Shown here: in pieces, positions 30,179 through 39,600 of the stretch
Layout of the letters: every line of letters begins with the position of its first letter
Numbering within the stretch: position 1 is the stretch's first letter
NCBI RefSeq assembly: GCF_023824315.1
Contig: NZ_CP098732.1
Span: forward strand, 2,232,001 to 2,296,000
From: Acinetobacter tibetensis
Lineage (GTDB): Bacteria > Pseudomonadota > Gammaproteobacteria > Pseudomonadales > Moraxellaceae
Direction: 5' to 3'
Length of the DNA stretch: 64,000 nucleotides
The notes under the pieces: model-generated
What the model was told of the DNA's origin: nothing
Database searches by the model: none
The model's input: the letters and a program-made list of their open reading frames with translations, nothing else
Program-made: the position numbers and the translations under genes

Positions 30179-31594
30179 TTAGAACAAACGGTTCATACCA
30201 TTCAAAGTCGCTACACGGTACGCTTCAGCCATTGTTGGGTAGTTAAATGTCGTTTCCACAAAATACTTGATGGTATTATTTGGACTGTTCATCACTGCTT
30301 GACCAATGTGAATAATTTCCGCAGCGTTATTACCAAAGCAATGTACGCCCAAAATTTCCAAAGTATCGCGGTGGAACAAAATCTTCAATTCACCGACGGT
30401 ATCACCTGTAATTTGCGCACGGGCTAAATGACGGAAAGAGGCCTGACCCACTTCATACGGAATTTTTTCTTCCGTTAATTGCTGTTCATTCTTACCAATC
30501 GAAGAAATTTCTGGAATGGTGTAAATCCCTGTAGGAATATCAACTACGGGTTCAACACCTTCTTCACCACTCATGTTTGCCCCCGCACAACGACCTTGGT
30601 CATAAGCAGCAGAAGCCAGCGATGGCCAACCAATGACATCACCCGCAGCGTAAATATTCTCAACTTCAGTTTGATATTGATCATTCACGGTAATTTGACC
30701 GCGGCTGTTTGGCGTAATACCAACATTCTCTAGTCCAAGGCCATCTGTATTACCCGAACGGCCATTACACCATAAAATCGCATCGGCCTTAATTTTCTTA
30801 CCACTGAGCAAATGCATGACCACGTGATCATCAAACGTTTCGAGATGATCAATCTGTTCATTGTGACGAATCAACACACCTTGTTCACGTAAGTGATAAG
30901 AGAGTGCATCTGAAATTTCATCATCTAAATAGCTGAGCAATTTCATTTGGGTATTAATTAAATCAACTTTATGATCTAAGCCAATGAAAATTGACGCATA
31001 TTCACAGCCAATTACACCTGCACCATAAATGATGATTTTCTGGATCGAGAAATCCAAATCCAAAATTTTATCTGAATCAAATACACGTGGATGATTAAAA
31101 TCAAGCATGGCAGGACGATACGGACGGCTACCCGTCGCAATCACCAACTGCTTGAACATGATGGTTTCTTTAATCCCTTCAGGCGTAAAAACCAAAATTG
31201 TGTTTTGATCTTGGATATAGGCACGGCCGTGGAAAATATCAATCTTATTACGATCGTAAAAACGCGAGTGCGTCTCAACCTGTTGTTGAATGACTTTATG
31301 CGCATTGCGTAGCACTTGTTTCATGGTGAATTGTTTCCAATCCCCCACTTTTTGGAACATTGGATCGCGTTGATAGCGAATAATGCTCGATACTGTTTGA
31401 CGCAATGCCTTACTTGGAATTGTGCCAACGTGGGTACAGTTGCCCCCCAATTGCTCTCGCATATCAATAATTGCAACACGCTTGCCCGATTTAGCAAGTT
31501 TCATTGCCGCGCCTTCGCCAGCAGGACCCGAACCGAGAACGACCGCATCGTATTTCACGAAAGTTCCACTAACGACCTCTTTCTTACGTGCCAT
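30179..31594 (-). CDS. sthA: Soluble pyridine nucleotide transhydrogenase
   Basis: FAD protein that exchanges reducing equivalents between NADPH and NAD+, mostly to drain excess NADPH. 471 residues. FAD-binding [10 protein letters not shown] is near the N-terminus. [14 protein letters not shown] replaces the CxxxxC redox disulfide of lipoamide dehydrogenases with Cys-x4-Thr, which separates SthA from those paralogues. The NAD-domain glycine motif [13 protein letters not shown] and the C-terminal dimerisation domain ([14 protein letters not shown]) follow. Stand-alone gene with good spacing to the terminator. Confidence 0.96.
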   Translation of the reverse strand: MARKKEVVSGTFVKYDAVVLGSGPAGEGAAMKLAKSGKRVAIIDMREQLGGNCTHVGTIPSKALRQTVSSIIRYQRDPMFQKVGDWKQFTMKQVLRNAHKVIQQQVETHSRFYDRNKIDIFHGRAYIQDQNTILVFTPEGIKETIMFKQLVIATGSRPYRPAMLDFNHPRVFDSDKILDLDFSIQKIIIYGAGVIGCEYASIFIGLDHKVDLINTQMKLLSYLDDEISDALSYHLREQGVLIRHNEQIDHLETFDDHVVMHLLSGKKIKADAILWCNGRSGNTDGLGLENVGITPNSRGQITVNDQYQTEVENIYAAGDVIGWPSLASAAYDQGRCAGANMSGEEGVEPVVDIPTGIYTIPEISSIGKNEQQLTEEKIPYEVGQASFRHLARAQITGDTVGELKILFHRDTLEILGVHCFGNNAAEIIHIGQAVMNSPNNTIKYFVETTFNYPTMAEAYRVATLNGMNRLF

Positions 31595-31718
31595 TCAACG
31601 CTCCTTTTCTATAAATCTGTGTCTATTTTCGCTCTATTATGACTGAAAATAGCTGACTTTGCTGTATTTCATAGTCATATATTGAATGATGACGACATTT
31701 AGAAAATGAATAGTGTTT

Positions 31719-31749
31719 TTGCCCTATCAATGTGCAATTCCGTTATAAT
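31719..31749 (+). promoter_or_regulatory. Candidate lipA promoter
   Basis: A consensus TATAAT (31744-31749) lies 40 bases before the lipA ATG. The best -35 match, TTGCCC (31719-31724), is 19 bases away, longer than ideal. Confidence 0.5.
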
Positions 31750-31789
31750 ATTTGCATATCTCTCCGTGTAAACAGTGGAAAAGTTGAAT

Positions 31790-32803
31790 ATGTCTGAAAG
31801 CCGTAAACCTGAACAGGGTGTCAAACTTCGTGGTGCAGAAAAAGTTTCACGTATTCCTGTCAAAGTTGTTCCTACGGTTGAAGTGCCTCGTAAGCCAGAC
31901 TGGATTCGTGTCAAGATGACAGCGCCTGAGGAAGTTCAACGCATTAAAACAACTTTACGTGCGCAAAAATTACATACTGTATGTGAAGAAGCTGCCTGCC
32001 CAAATTTACCAGAATGTTTTGGTGGTGGTACGGCAACCTTTATGATTATGGGTGACATCTGTACTCGTCGTTGCCCATTCTGTGATGTTGCTCATGGCCG
32101 TCCAAATGCGCTTGACCCAGATGAACCACGTCATATGGCTGAAACCATTTCAAATTTAGGTTTGAAATATGCAGTCATTACCTCGGTAGACCGTGATGAT
32201 CTATTGGATGGTGGCGCACAGCACTTTGTCGATTGTATTAAAGAAGCGCGTAGTTTAAGCCCGAAAACCTTACTCGAGATTTTGGTGCCAGACTTCCGTG
32301 GCCGTATGGATATTGCCTTACGCATTATGACCGAATGCCCACCAGACGTGTTTAACCACAATATTGAAACTGTGCCACGTTTGTATAAAGCCATGCGTCC
32401 AGGTTCAGATTACCAACACTCTTTAACATTACTTAAAATGTTTAAAGAATACTGCCCAGACGTTCCAACCAAATGTGGTTTGATGGTCGGTATTGGTGAA
32501 ACTGAAGAAGAAGTCATTGCACTATTAGATGACTTACGTGCGCATGATGTGGACTATGTGACCATCGGTCAGTATTTACAGCCATCTAAAGAACATGCAC
32601 CGATTGACCGTTTTGTCAGCCCAGAAGAATTCGAGCGTTATGCTGAACATGGTCGTAAACTTGGTTTTAGAAACATCTGGTCTGCACCAATGGTTCGATC
32701 AAGTTACTTTGCTGACCGCCAATATTATGGCGAACCTGTACCCGCAGTGCGTCGTAAAGTAGATCCAGCAAAGAAAATTGCCGTGCAAACGATTGAAGCT
32801 TAA
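31790..32803 (+). CDS. lipA: Lipoyl synthase
   Basis: Radical SAM enzyme that inserts two sulfurs into octanoyl groups of lipoate-dependent enzymes. 337 residues from ATG 31790. The auxiliary cluster ligands are C65, C70 and C76 (C-x4-C-x5-C) and the radical SAM ligands are C91, C95, C98 (CTRRCPFCD). The conserved C-terminal RSSY motif gives the Ser ligand. Upstream in-frame GTG at 31775 has poorer context. lipB is not adjacent. Confidence 0.97.
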   Translation: MSESRKPEQGVKLRGAEKVSRIPVKVVPTVEVPRKPDWIRVKMTAPEEVQRIKTTLRAQKLHTVCEEAACPNLPECFGGGTATFMIMGDICTRRCPFCDVAHGRPNALDPDEPRHMAETISNLGLKYAVITSVDRDDLLDGGAQHFVDCIKEARSLSPKTLLEILVPDFRGRMDIALRIMTECPPDVFNHNIETVPRLYKAMRPGSDYQHSLTLLKMFKEYCPDVPTKCGLMVGIGETEEEVIALLDDLRAHDVDYVTIGQYLQPSKEHAPIDRFVSPEEFERYAEHGRKLGFRNIWSAPMVRSSYFADRQYYGEPVPAVRRKVDPAKKIAVQTIEA

Positions 32804-32820
32804 TTAAGTCTTTGATTTTA

Positions 32821-32856
32821 AAAACCCTTTAAATACATGATTTAAAGGGTTTTTTA
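32821..32856. terminator. Bidirectional terminator after lipA
   Basis: 13-base stem AAAACCCTTTAAA / TTTAAAGGGTTTT with a 7-base loop and T run. It also serves the convergent small gene ending at 32887. Confidence 0.92.
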
Positions 32857-32886
32857 TTATCATAAACTTCAATTAAAGCAATTACG

Positions 32887-33144
32887 CTATATCCAGTACA
32901 CGTTAAAACTATAAAAAAACTCATTCACTTCAAAGCGAACTTGATAACCCAACTGGGTCAATTCAGCCGAAAGCTCCCGAATTTCACTTAGCGGTAAGTG
33001 CTTAGGTAAAACAGCAAATACGGCGGTATTCCCCTGCTGAGCACTTTCTTCAATTAATTTTGCTAAGCGCTCTTTATAGAGGTTGATATCTAATTTGGCA
33101 GTTGCCGTAAGAATTTTGGCATGTTCGGCTGTAATAAAGCTCAT
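32887..33144 (-). CDS. Small protein of unknown function
   Basis: 85 residues, soluble, no signal or membrane segment; alternates helix-like (KLDINLYKERLAKLIEESAQQG) and strand-like stretches and ends in Phe/Tyr-rich FFYSFNVYWI. Not recognised. Weak ribosome site (AAGAGAACAAGA) upstream. Codon use matches its neighbours and the terminator position at its end supports it being real. Confidence 0.65.
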   Translation of the reverse strand: MSFITAEHAKILTATAKLDINLYKERLAKLIEESAQQGNTAVFAVLPKHLPLSEIRELSAELTQLGYQVRFEVNEFFYSFNVYWI

Positions 33145-33298
33145 TCTTGTTCTCTTGGTATTGATGAATTATTTCTTTTGATCATAGCAAATAGAATAGA
33201 CGTAAAGGTGAAAATTTGTACGCATTTTATCTTTCAATTTCAAACATCACCTATTTTCAAAAATTGAGCTAACCTCACTTTTTTTAAAAATAGTCTCA

Positions 33299-33778
33299 AT
33301 GTATGGTGGAAATATTGACATTAATGAGCTTGGTGCGGGTGCAACTGCCTATTATCCAGTACAAGTCAAAGGTGCACTTTTTTACACAGGTGACAGCCAT
33401 TTCTCACAAGGGGATGGTGAAGTTGCACTGACGGCATTGGAAGCATCTGCACGTGCGACCCTCAAATTTACGTTGTTGAAAGCAGGTAAGGACAAGATTC
33501 CGGGGCAAGAAATTAAACAACCTTTAGCTGAAAATGCAGAATTTTGGATTACTCCGGGTTTAGATGCGGATCTAGATGAAGCAATGAAAAAATCTACCCG
33601 TGAAGCAATCCGTTTTTTACATCAGGAATACGGTATTGATGAAGCGACTGCCTATGCGTATTTAAGTGCCGCAACAGATTTTGAAGTTTCACAGGTGGTT
33701 GACCGTACTAAAGGTATTCATGCCAAAATCCGCAAAGCCGATTTCAAAGAGTTTGAGTCAAAAAATCCTAGCAAATAA
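33299..33778 (+). pseudogene. Truncated acetamidase/formamidase (C-terminal part only)
   Basis: 159 residues matching the C-terminal half of FmdA/AmdA-type amidases: G-G-N-I-D near the start, A-L-F-Y-T-G-D-S-H-F-S-Q-G-D-G-E-V, and E-F-W-I-T-P-G-L-D followed by a helical A-Y-A-Y-L-S-A-A-T-D-F-E-V-S-Q-V-V-D tail. Full-length members have about 300 to 420 residues, and the N-terminal metal-binding part is absent. Upstream (33145-33298) no residual amidase frame is visible and there is no credible ribosome site at the ATG. It is most likely a 5'-deleted remnant. A terminator survives at its end. Confidence 0.75.
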
Positions 33779-33793
33779 CTGATAATGAAAATG

Positions 33794-33818
33794 AAGGTGA
33801 TTTGGCAATCACCTTTTT
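33794..33818 (+). terminator. Terminator after the amidase remnant
   Basis: AAGGTGATT, TGGC loop, AATCACCTT and T run, 16 bases past the stop. Confidence 0.8.
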
Positions 33819-34221
33819 CAAATCTGCAACATCAACATCATTCTCTTAGATCCAACATATCTTGCCTGTTTCGGCTCACCATTTTTTACAACTCATCACC
33901 ACATTTATACGTCAGGCAATTGATTAAAAAATCAGCTAAATTATAAACTATCTATATACGCTACAGGATAAGAAGAATGACAAGATTCAAACCGTGCATA
34001 CACTTGTTACGATAAGGATACATGGATAATTTAAGCCAATGAAAACGATTCGATCTCATGTGAGTTAGAGCGAATTGGTCTGTGTCGATAAGTTAAATCA
34101 CCCCTAAAACTTAAAGACCTTCAAATGCTAGACTCAGGTATGATCCAAAGAATTCCGGGTCAAAATGTCACTCATCCCAGTCCTGTAAGTTTGCACATAA
34201 GAATCTTTACAGGAGGTTGAT
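33819..34221. other. Noncoding stretch beside the amidase remnant
   Basis: No gene supported. Short frames exist on both strands but none shows family resemblance or a start signal, and it may be decayed sequence. It ends with a consensus AGGAGG (34211-34216) serving the next gene. Confidence 0.5.
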
Positions 34222-34509
34222 ATGAATTTTCTAACAAATTTATTGGTCGCAAAGCCTCTTTCCATTTTCGGGATTGCCTGTATTTTTTTTGTCGGCTATT
34301 TAATCGTACGTAATTTTAGCCACCAGCATAGCGCGAAATATTTAGGACTGACCGCAATTTTATGGCTGCTTTATGCGCTCTGGGAATTTTTAGTTCAACT
34401 CAAATCACCAAACGCTAATATCCGTATTGATTTACTGATTATCTGGCCAGTAATTTTCATATTAACTTTAATTTCAATGCTGTTGCTGTTTTTTAAAAGT
34501 GAGAAATAA
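34222..34509 (+). CDS. Small three-helix membrane protein
   Basis: 95 residues with three hydrophobic segments (about 12-30, 41-58, 69-91), short connecting loops and a basic end (FFKSEK). A consensus ribosome site AGGAGG sits 5 bases upstream, which strongly supports translation. I do not recognise a family. It is isolated in a region that otherwise contains remnants. Confidence 0.7.
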   Translation: MNFLTNLLVAKPLSIFGIACIFFVGYLIVRNFSHQHSAKYLGLTAILWLLYALWEFLVQLKSPNANIRIDLLIIWPVIFILTLISMLLLFFKSEK

Positions 34510-35019
34510 AGAGCTAAGCGGGCATATACTCCGCCTCTAAAAAGAACCAGTCGTTTCCCACTGGTCAAGGAAAAAGCGGCGACCCTATCTAAAGAAAAAC
34601 GATTCTTTTATGGTTAGATAGAGCCGTATCTTGAGTTGTACGTATTATTATTGTGTGGTGTATGCACCATCCATAACTACAGCCCGCCCTGTAATTCACA
34701 TCTTCTTTGAACTGTACAATCACACGTTGATAGTCATATAAAAATGCACTGATAATACCGACAATCAATGTCAAACCTACCGCCCAGCAAGTTCTTTTTC
34801 AGGGATTTATGCATCGTTATGTGCTTATCCGTTTTGTCATCAAAATAAACCAAGGATTCAAGTTAGTGAACCTATGGCTTAAGCAGGATTCAGGTTAAAA
34901 TAAAGTATAAATAAATCTAATCATCTGTAACTTCATTGTTTTTTGCATTTTATGTGAAAAAGGCTCAAAATCAAGCCAGACCTCATCTTTCGCTTAGCCC
35001 TTGTAGTACACACCTACTT
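34510..35019. other. Stretch between the small membrane gene and the LysR gene
   Basis: Apart from the possible broken gene at 34589-34814 it holds two short inverted repeats, ACCAGT/ACTGGT (34546-34565) and CTATCTAA/TTAGATAG (about 34585-34621). The first may end transcription of the upstream gene. No other signal seen. Confidence 0.5.
34589..34814 (-). pseudogene. Possible frameshifted small membrane protein
   Basis: ATG at 34814 opens a basic start (MHKSLKKNLLG), but its frame then leaves the hydrophobic stretch. Dropping one G in GGCGG (about 34781) would join it to the frame VGLTLIVGIISAFLYDYQ that continues to a stop at 34589. That would give one N-terminal membrane helix and a hydrophilic tail with two Cys. 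The alternative is a TTG start at 34774, or no gene. Supported only by composition. Confidence 0.3.
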
Positions 35020-35913
35020 ATGACTTTAAAACAACTAAAAGCCTTCTTAGCCCTCGCTCGCAGCTTGAACTATGCCAATGCATCAAATGAACTCCACCTG
35101 AGTCAATCTGCTTTAAGCCTCACCATCAAAACCCTAGAAGAAGAGTTAGGTGGAAAACTTTTTAAGCGAAACACGCGTCGAGTAGAATTGACCTTTGAGG
35201 GAAAATCCCTAATTCCTTATGCCAGAAAACTATTGGCAAACTGGGAAGATATGGAAAAAGATGTGAAACAACGTTTTAAATTACAACGTGGTACGCTCAA
35301 TATTGCCTCTATGCCTTTTGTCACACACGCAATCATGCCGAACGTGATTCAAAATTTTTTAAGCTTACATCCCAATATTAATTTTTCTATTCATGACATT
35401 ACCAATGAGAAAATTATTGAAAATGTGCTCGATGGTATTTTTGAACTCGGTATATGTTTCGAACCACAACAGATTGATATGCTTGAATTCTTACCGCTAT
35501 TCAATGAAGATTTTCTCGCCTTATTACCCAAAGCACATGCTTTAGCCCATGCAACTTCAATTACATGGAAAGATCTCTGTGCCAATCCTTTCGTGACCTT
35601 GCAACAGCCTTCGATTGTGCGTCATCTGATTGAAGAAAATTGCAAAAATAATGATATTCAATTGGACTTAAAAGTGGAGTGTCATCAAATCAGTTCGTTA
35701 TCGAGTTTTGTTGCGCTTGGCATTGGAGTCAGTGTAATTCCACGTCATTTTCAGCAATTTATCGATACTGAAAAAAATGTACTGATTGAATTACAAGATC
35801 AGGATCTAATTAAACCTGTTGGAATTATTTATAAAAAGAATTTTGAGATTTCTAACATCACAGCGCAGTTTATCGAAACCTTAAAACAATACAATTATAA
35901 AAATCACATATAA
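35020..35913 (+). CDS. LysR-family transcriptional regulator
   Basis: 297 residues beginning MTLKQLKAFLALARSLNYANAS, a canonical LysR winged helix-turn-helix (SELHLSQSALSLTIKTLEEELG type). A substrate-binding domain follows, with QRGTLNIASMPF and S-F-V-A-L-G-I-G-V-S-V-I-P. The start at 35020 matches the family; an upstream in-frame ATG adds 28 unrelated residues. It is read in the same direction as the CoA-transferase/thiolase genes 210 bases downstream and is their most likely regulator. Confidence 0.9.
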   Translation: MTLKQLKAFLALARSLNYANASNELHLSQSALSLTIKTLEEELGGKLFKRNTRRVELTFEGKSLIPYARKLLANWEDMEKDVKQRFKLQRGTLNIASMPFVTHAIMPNVIQNFLSLHPNINFSIHDITNEKIIENVLDGIFELGICFEPQQIDMLEFLPLFNEDFLALLPKAHALAHATSITWKDLCANPFVTLQQPSIVRHLIEENCKNNDIQLDLKVECHQISSLSSFVALGIGVSVIPRHFQQFIDTEKNVLIELQDQDLIKPVGIIYKKNFEISNITAQFIETLKQYNYKNHI

Positions 35914-36123
35914 ATTAATCAATTACAATTATTCTCTCTTCCCTCCTCACTCACCTATCTGATTTGATTACAGGGTTCCGCCATTTTTTATGCTGAATTT
36001 TGCCTATTTTCCACCCCATTATTGAGTTTTTCTGATTAACTGTTTGAAAATTTAAACTTCATTCTACGCACGAGCAATGCTAATAATGAGTTCATACAAA
36101 CTAAGGGATTTAGAGAAGTTGAT

Positions 36124-36825
36124 ATGAATAAGCTCTATTCAAATGCAACACTTGCTTTGCAAGATGTCGTGCAAAATGGACAAACGATTGCAGTCGGTGG
36201 TTTTGGCTTATGTGGTATTCCAGAAGCGCTGATTGAAGCACTCAAACAAACTGGGGTAAATGACCTCACCTGTATTTCAAACAATGCAGGTGTCGATGAT
36301 TTCGGTTTAGGCAAACTGTTACAGACCAAACAAATTAAAAAAATGATTTCATCTTATGTCGGTGAAAATAAAGAATTTGAACGCCAATATTTGAATGGCG
36401 AACTCGAAGTTGAACTCACCCCACAAGGCACACTGGCAGAAAAATTACGCGCTGGCGGTGCAGGTATTCCTGCATTCTTCACTCAAACAGGTGTTGGCAC
36501 GCTGATTGCTGAAGGCAAAGAACAACGCGATTTTGACGGTAAGCCATATATTCTCGAAAACTCATTAACGGCAGATGTTGCATTGGTCAAAGCCTATAAA
36601 GCTGACAAAGCAGGTAATTTAATCTTCCGTAAAACTGCACGTAACTTTAATCCAGAATGTGCAATGGCAGGCAAATTTACTGTAGTTGAAGTAGAACACG
36701 TGGTTGAAATTGGTGAACTCGATCCCGATGACATTCATTTACCCGGTATCTATGTCAACCGCATTATTTTGAATGCCACCCCTGAAAAACGCATTGAACA
36801 ATTAACCATTAAGCAGGAGGCTTAA
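36124..36825 (+). CDS. scoA: Succinyl-CoA:3-ketoacid CoA-transferase subunit A
   Basis: 233 residues. Family I CoA-transferase alpha subunit, with the CoA-binding glycine loop [14 protein letters not shown] and the later [16 protein letters not shown]. It is closer in motif detail to the SCOT type than to the beta-ketoadipate PcaI type, so acetoacetate activation with succinyl-CoA is favoured, though 3-oxoadipate is not excluded. Two bases separate it from the beta-subunit gene. Confidence 0.9.
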   Translation: MNKLYSNATLALQDVVQNGQTIAVGGFGLCGIPEALIEALKQTGVNDLTCISNNAGVDDFGLGKLLQTKQIKKMISSYVGENKEFERQYLNGELEVELTPQGTLAEKLRAGGAGIPAFFTQTGVGTLIAEGKEQRDFDGKPYILENSLTADVALVKAYKADKAGNLIFRKTARNFNPECAMAGKFTVVEVEHVVEIGELDPDDIHLPGIYVNRIILNATPEKRIEQLTIKQEA

Positions 36826-36827
36826 TC

Positions 36828-37484
36828 ATGGCTTGGACACGCAATGAAATGGCTGCACGTGCTGCACTAGAACTCGAAGATGGATTTTATGTGAATCTAG
36901 GTATTGGTTTACCGACGCTGGTTGCCAACTATATTCCAGAAAACATCAATGTCTGGTTACAGTCTGAAAATGGTTTATTGGGTATTGGAGAATTCCCAAC
37001 TGAAGCAACCGTAGATGCCGACCTGATTAACGCGGGCAAACAGACCGTGACCGCACGCAAAGGCGCTGCATTTTTCTCAAGTTCTGAATCTTTTGCCATG
37101 ATTCGTGGTGGTCATGTCAACATCGCCATTTTAGGTGCCATGGAAGTTTCAGCACAAGGCGATCTTGCCAACTGGATGATTCCGGGTAAAAAAGTCAAAG
37201 GTATGGGCGGTGCAATGGACTTGGTTGCGGGTGTGCAAAAAGTCGTTGTGCTGATGGAACACTGTGCCAAAGATGGTAGTCCTAAGATTGTGGAACAATG
37301 TACCCTACCACTGACTGGCCAAGGTGTAATCAATCGTATTATCAGTGACTTAGGTGTAATGGACATTACGCCTGAAGGTGTGAAACTAATTGAGCTAGCG
37401 AAAGATGTTAGCTTAGAACAAATTCAAGCGGTTACTGGTGTACCATTAATTGTCGATAACGTTCAAGAAACGGTAAGCGCATAA
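36828..37484 (+). CDS. scoB: Succinyl-CoA:3-ketoacid CoA-transferase subunit B
   Basis: 218 residues. Beta subunit with the catalytic Glu47 in SENGLLGIG, which forms the glutamyl-CoA thioester. [14 protein letters not shown] and [11 protein letters not shown] are family motifs. An AGGAGG overlaps the end of scoA. A UUCG hairpin separates it from the thiolase gene, which may set a lower level of thiolase message. Confidence 0.9.
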   Translation: MAWTRNEMAARAALELEDGFYVNLGIGLPTLVANYIPENINVWLQSENGLLGIGEFPTEATVDADLINAGKQTVTARKGAAFFSSSESFAMIRGGHVNIAILGAMEVSAQGDLANWMIPGKKVKGMGGAMDLVAGVQKVVVLMEHCAKDGSPKIVEQCTLPLTGQGVINRIISDLGVMDITPEGVKLIELAKDVSLEQIQAVTGVPLIVDNVQETVSA

Positions 37485-37496
37485 ATCAGATAGGTT

Positions 37497-37516
37497 AAAG
37501 CAGCTTCGGCTGCTTT
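37497..37516 (+). terminator. UUCG hairpin between scoB and the thiolase gene
   Basis: AAAGCAGC, TTCG, GCTGCTTT: a perfect stem on a very stable tetraloop, followed by AATTTTG. The weak U-tract suggests partial termination within one operon. Confidence 0.65.
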
Positions 37517-37565
37517 AATTTTGATTCAACAAGAACGGAACAGATATAAATACACGGAGATAAAC

Positions 37566-38747
37566 ATGAATAAAGACATCGTCATTGTTGCTGGTAGCCG
37601 AACTGCAATGGGAAGTTTTCAAGGCGCATTATCGAGTCTTTCAGCCCCAGAACTTGGCGCAGCCGTTATTCAAGAGACTTTAAACCGCACAAACGTTGCC
37701 GCTCAGGATATTGATGAAGTGATTATGGGCTGCGTTCTACCTGCAGGCTTAAAACAAGCTCCAGCTCGTCAAGCCATGCGTCTTGCGGGTGTACCCGACC
37801 ATGTTGGTGCAACCACCATCAATAAAATTTGCGGTTCAGGTATGAAAGCTGTGATGCAAGCTGCCGATGCCATTTGCGCAGGTAATGCAGAAATTGTCAT
37901 GGCGGGTGGTATGGAATCCATGAGTAATGCACCTTATTTACTGCCAAAAGCACGTGCAGGTTACCGTATGGGTCATGGCGAAGTGAAAGACCATATGTTC
38001 CAAGAAGGTCTAGAAGATGCAGAAACTGGACTTTCAATGGGGGTTCTGGCACAAAAAATGGCCGATAAAAAAGGCTACACACGCGAGCAACAAGACGAGT
38101 TTGCAATTCGTTCTTTAACTCGTGCGCAAGCGGCAATTCAAAATGGTTTCTTACAAGCAGAAATTGCACCCGTGACCGTGTCGAGCCGCAAAGGCGAAGT
38201 TGTTGTGGCACAAGATGAAAATCCGTTTCATGCCAATATTGATAAAATTCCAAACTTACGTCCTGCCTTTGCCAAAGATGGCACCATCACCGCAGCCAAT
38301 TCAAGTTCCATTTCAGATGGTGCATCTGCCATGTTGGTGATGTCGGCTGAACAGGCGGCAGCTCGTGGTTTAACCCCACTGGCCCATATTCGTGCTACAG
38401 CAACCAACTCTCAACATCCTTCAGAATTTACCATTGCGCCTGTGGCTGCAATTGAAAAAGTCCTGAAAAAAGCAGGATGGTCTGTAGAAGATGTAGATTT
38501 ATGGGAGATCAATGAAGCCTTTGCTATGGTGACCATGGCAGCTATTGATGCTTTCAATCTGGACCCTGAAAAAGTCAACGTAAACGGCGGTGCATGTGCA
38601 TTGGGTCACCCATTGGGTTCTTCAGGTTCCCGCATTATTTTGACTCTTATTTATGCCTTAAAACGCTTGGGTAAAAGCAAAGGTGTGGCTACGTTATGTA
38701 TTGGCGGTGGTGAAGCGACTGCCATTGCCGTTGAGCTTGTCGCTTAA
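37566..38747 (+). CDS. atoB: Acetyl-CoA acetyltransferase (thiolase II)
   Basis: 393 residues from ATG 37566, supported by GGAGAT upstream; the open frame extends further back without signals. Catalytic residues are Cys89 (NKICGSGMKA), His348 (LGHPLGSSG) and Cys378 (LCIGGG). It interconverts two acetyl-CoA and acetoacetyl-CoA. Next to the CoA-transferase it completes acetoacetate breakdown: activation, then thiolysis. A beta-ketoadipyl-CoA thiolase is the alternative, but no pca genes lie nearby. Confidence 0.92.
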   Translation: MNKDIVIVAGSRTAMGSFQGALSSLSAPELGAAVIQETLNRTNVAAQDIDEVIMGCVLPAGLKQAPARQAMRLAGVPDHVGATTINKICGSGMKAVMQAADAICAGNAEIVMAGGMESMSNAPYLLPKARAGYRMGHGEVKDHMFQEGLEDAETGLSMGVLAQKMADKKGYTREQQDEFAIRSLTRAQAAIQNGFLQAEIAPVTVSSRKGEVVVAQDENPFHANIDKIPNLRPAFAKDGTITAANSSSISDGASAMLVMSAEQAAARGLTPLAHIRATATNSQHPSEFTIAPVAAIEKVLKKAGWSVEDVDLWEINEAFAMVTMAAIDAFNLDPEKVNVNGGACALGHPLGSSGSRIILTLIYALKRLGKSKGVATLCIGGGEATAIAVELVA

Positions 38748-38777
38748 CTGTCAAGTCTCGAAAAAATCATACAGATC

Positions 38778-38812
38778 AAAGTGATAAAAGGTTAAACTTT
38801 TATCACTTTTTT
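38778..38812 (+). terminator. Terminator after the thiolase gene
   Basis: AAAGTGATAAAAG pairs with CTTTTATCACTTT around a 6-base loop, then T run. Confidence 0.88.
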
Positions 38813-38832
38813 AATGAAGAAGAGTGACTCAA

Positions 38833-39222
38833 ATGTCTCAGCAAGATTATGAAAATGGATTAAAAGTTCGTACCGAAGTCATGGGAGAAAGTTTTGTCAA
38901 ACGTGCCCAAGACAATACCGTACCTTTTACTCAACCGTTACAAGATTGGATTAATGAGCATGCTTGGGGCTCGACTTGGCAACGTGAAGGTGTGTTACCT
39001 CGTAAATATCGCTCATTAATTACCCTTGCCTTTTTAACTGCACTCAAAAGTCCCACTGAACTGAAAGGACATGTCCGCGGTGCACTCAACAATGGTGCAA
39101 CAGTTGAAGAAATTCAGGAAGTGTTATTACATAGCTTGCCCTATTGCGGCGCGCCCGCGACACAAGAAGCCTTTCGTGCAGCTTTAGAAGTCATTACTGA
39201 ATATCAAAATAACAACTCATAA
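38833..39222 (+). CDS. Carboxymuconolactone decarboxylase family protein
   Basis: 129 residues from ATG 38833 (a GTG nine bases upstream is possible). PcaC/AhpD-like fold, with W-x-R-x-G-L/V-x-x-R-x-R-S-L-I-T-L-A and the H-V-R-G-A-L-N-N-G-A-T-V-E-E-I-Q-E-V segment around the conserved His. True 4-carboxymuconolactone decarboxylase acts in the protocatechuate branch. Here the rest of that pathway is absent, so it could be an oxidoreductase-like paralogue. A terminator separates it from the thiolase, so it may have its own promoter. Confidence 0.82.
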   Translation: MSQQDYENGLKVRTEVMGESFVKRAQDNTVPFTQPLQDWINEHAWGSTWQREGVLPRKYRSLITLAFLTALKSPTELKGHVRGALNNGATVEEIQEVLLHSLPYCGAPATQEAFRAALEVITEYQNNNS

Positions 39223-39233
39223 TCTACCACCTA

Positions 39234-39260
39234 TTTAGAGCCATATCTTATGGCTCTAAA
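39234..39260. terminator. Bidirectional hairpin downstream of the PcaC-like gene
   Basis: TTTAGAGCCATA and TATGGCTCTAAA form a perfect 12-base stem with a TCT loop, between the PcaC-like gene and a convergent small gene. Confidence 0.7.
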
Positions 39261-39276
39261 AGTCTTATTTTAAACC

Positions 39277-39402
39277 TTATAGATTTTGTGCAATTGTATA
39301 TACGAGTATCAGGCTTAATTGCAGCCCCACCACAACAGCGAACCACTTCCAACCCTTTTGTTTTAGCACGATCTTATTCGGATAAGTTACTGTTTTTATC
39401 AT
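39277..39402 (-). CDS. Small membrane protein (41 residues)
   Basis: ATG at 39402, preceded by TTGGAGATAGAGA, encodes a basic N-terminus (MIKTVTYPNKIVLKQKGWKW), one hydrophobic helix (FAVVVGLQLSLILVYTI) and AQNL. The stop at 39277 lies just before a symmetrical terminator hairpin. Ribosome site, positive-inside helix and terminator together support a real gene of unknown role. It is the only coding candidate in the 378-base gap before the esterase. Confidence 0.6.
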   Translation of the reverse strand: MIKTVTYPNKIVLKQKGWKWFAVVVGLQLSLILVYTIAQNL

Positions 39403-39600
39403 TCTCTATCTCCAATACAGTTTTATTGCTAAAAAGAAAGAAACATATTTTTTAGATTATTTATTAAGCAAATTTTACACCAACTTTTTAGATCCTGACA
39501 CGATTAAAATTATTCAATCGTTATTCTTATTCTGTTTTAAAGTCACACAAACACATCTACAGCAATGTTAAAATAAAGAAGAAAAAGAATTTGGATAACA

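Noticed and set aside
36124..39222. Reading this cluster as the beta-ketoadipate (pca) pathway
   Set aside because: Only the PcaC-like gene hints at it; the CoA-transferase looks SCOT-like and no other pca gene is present, so acetoacetate use is the better fit.
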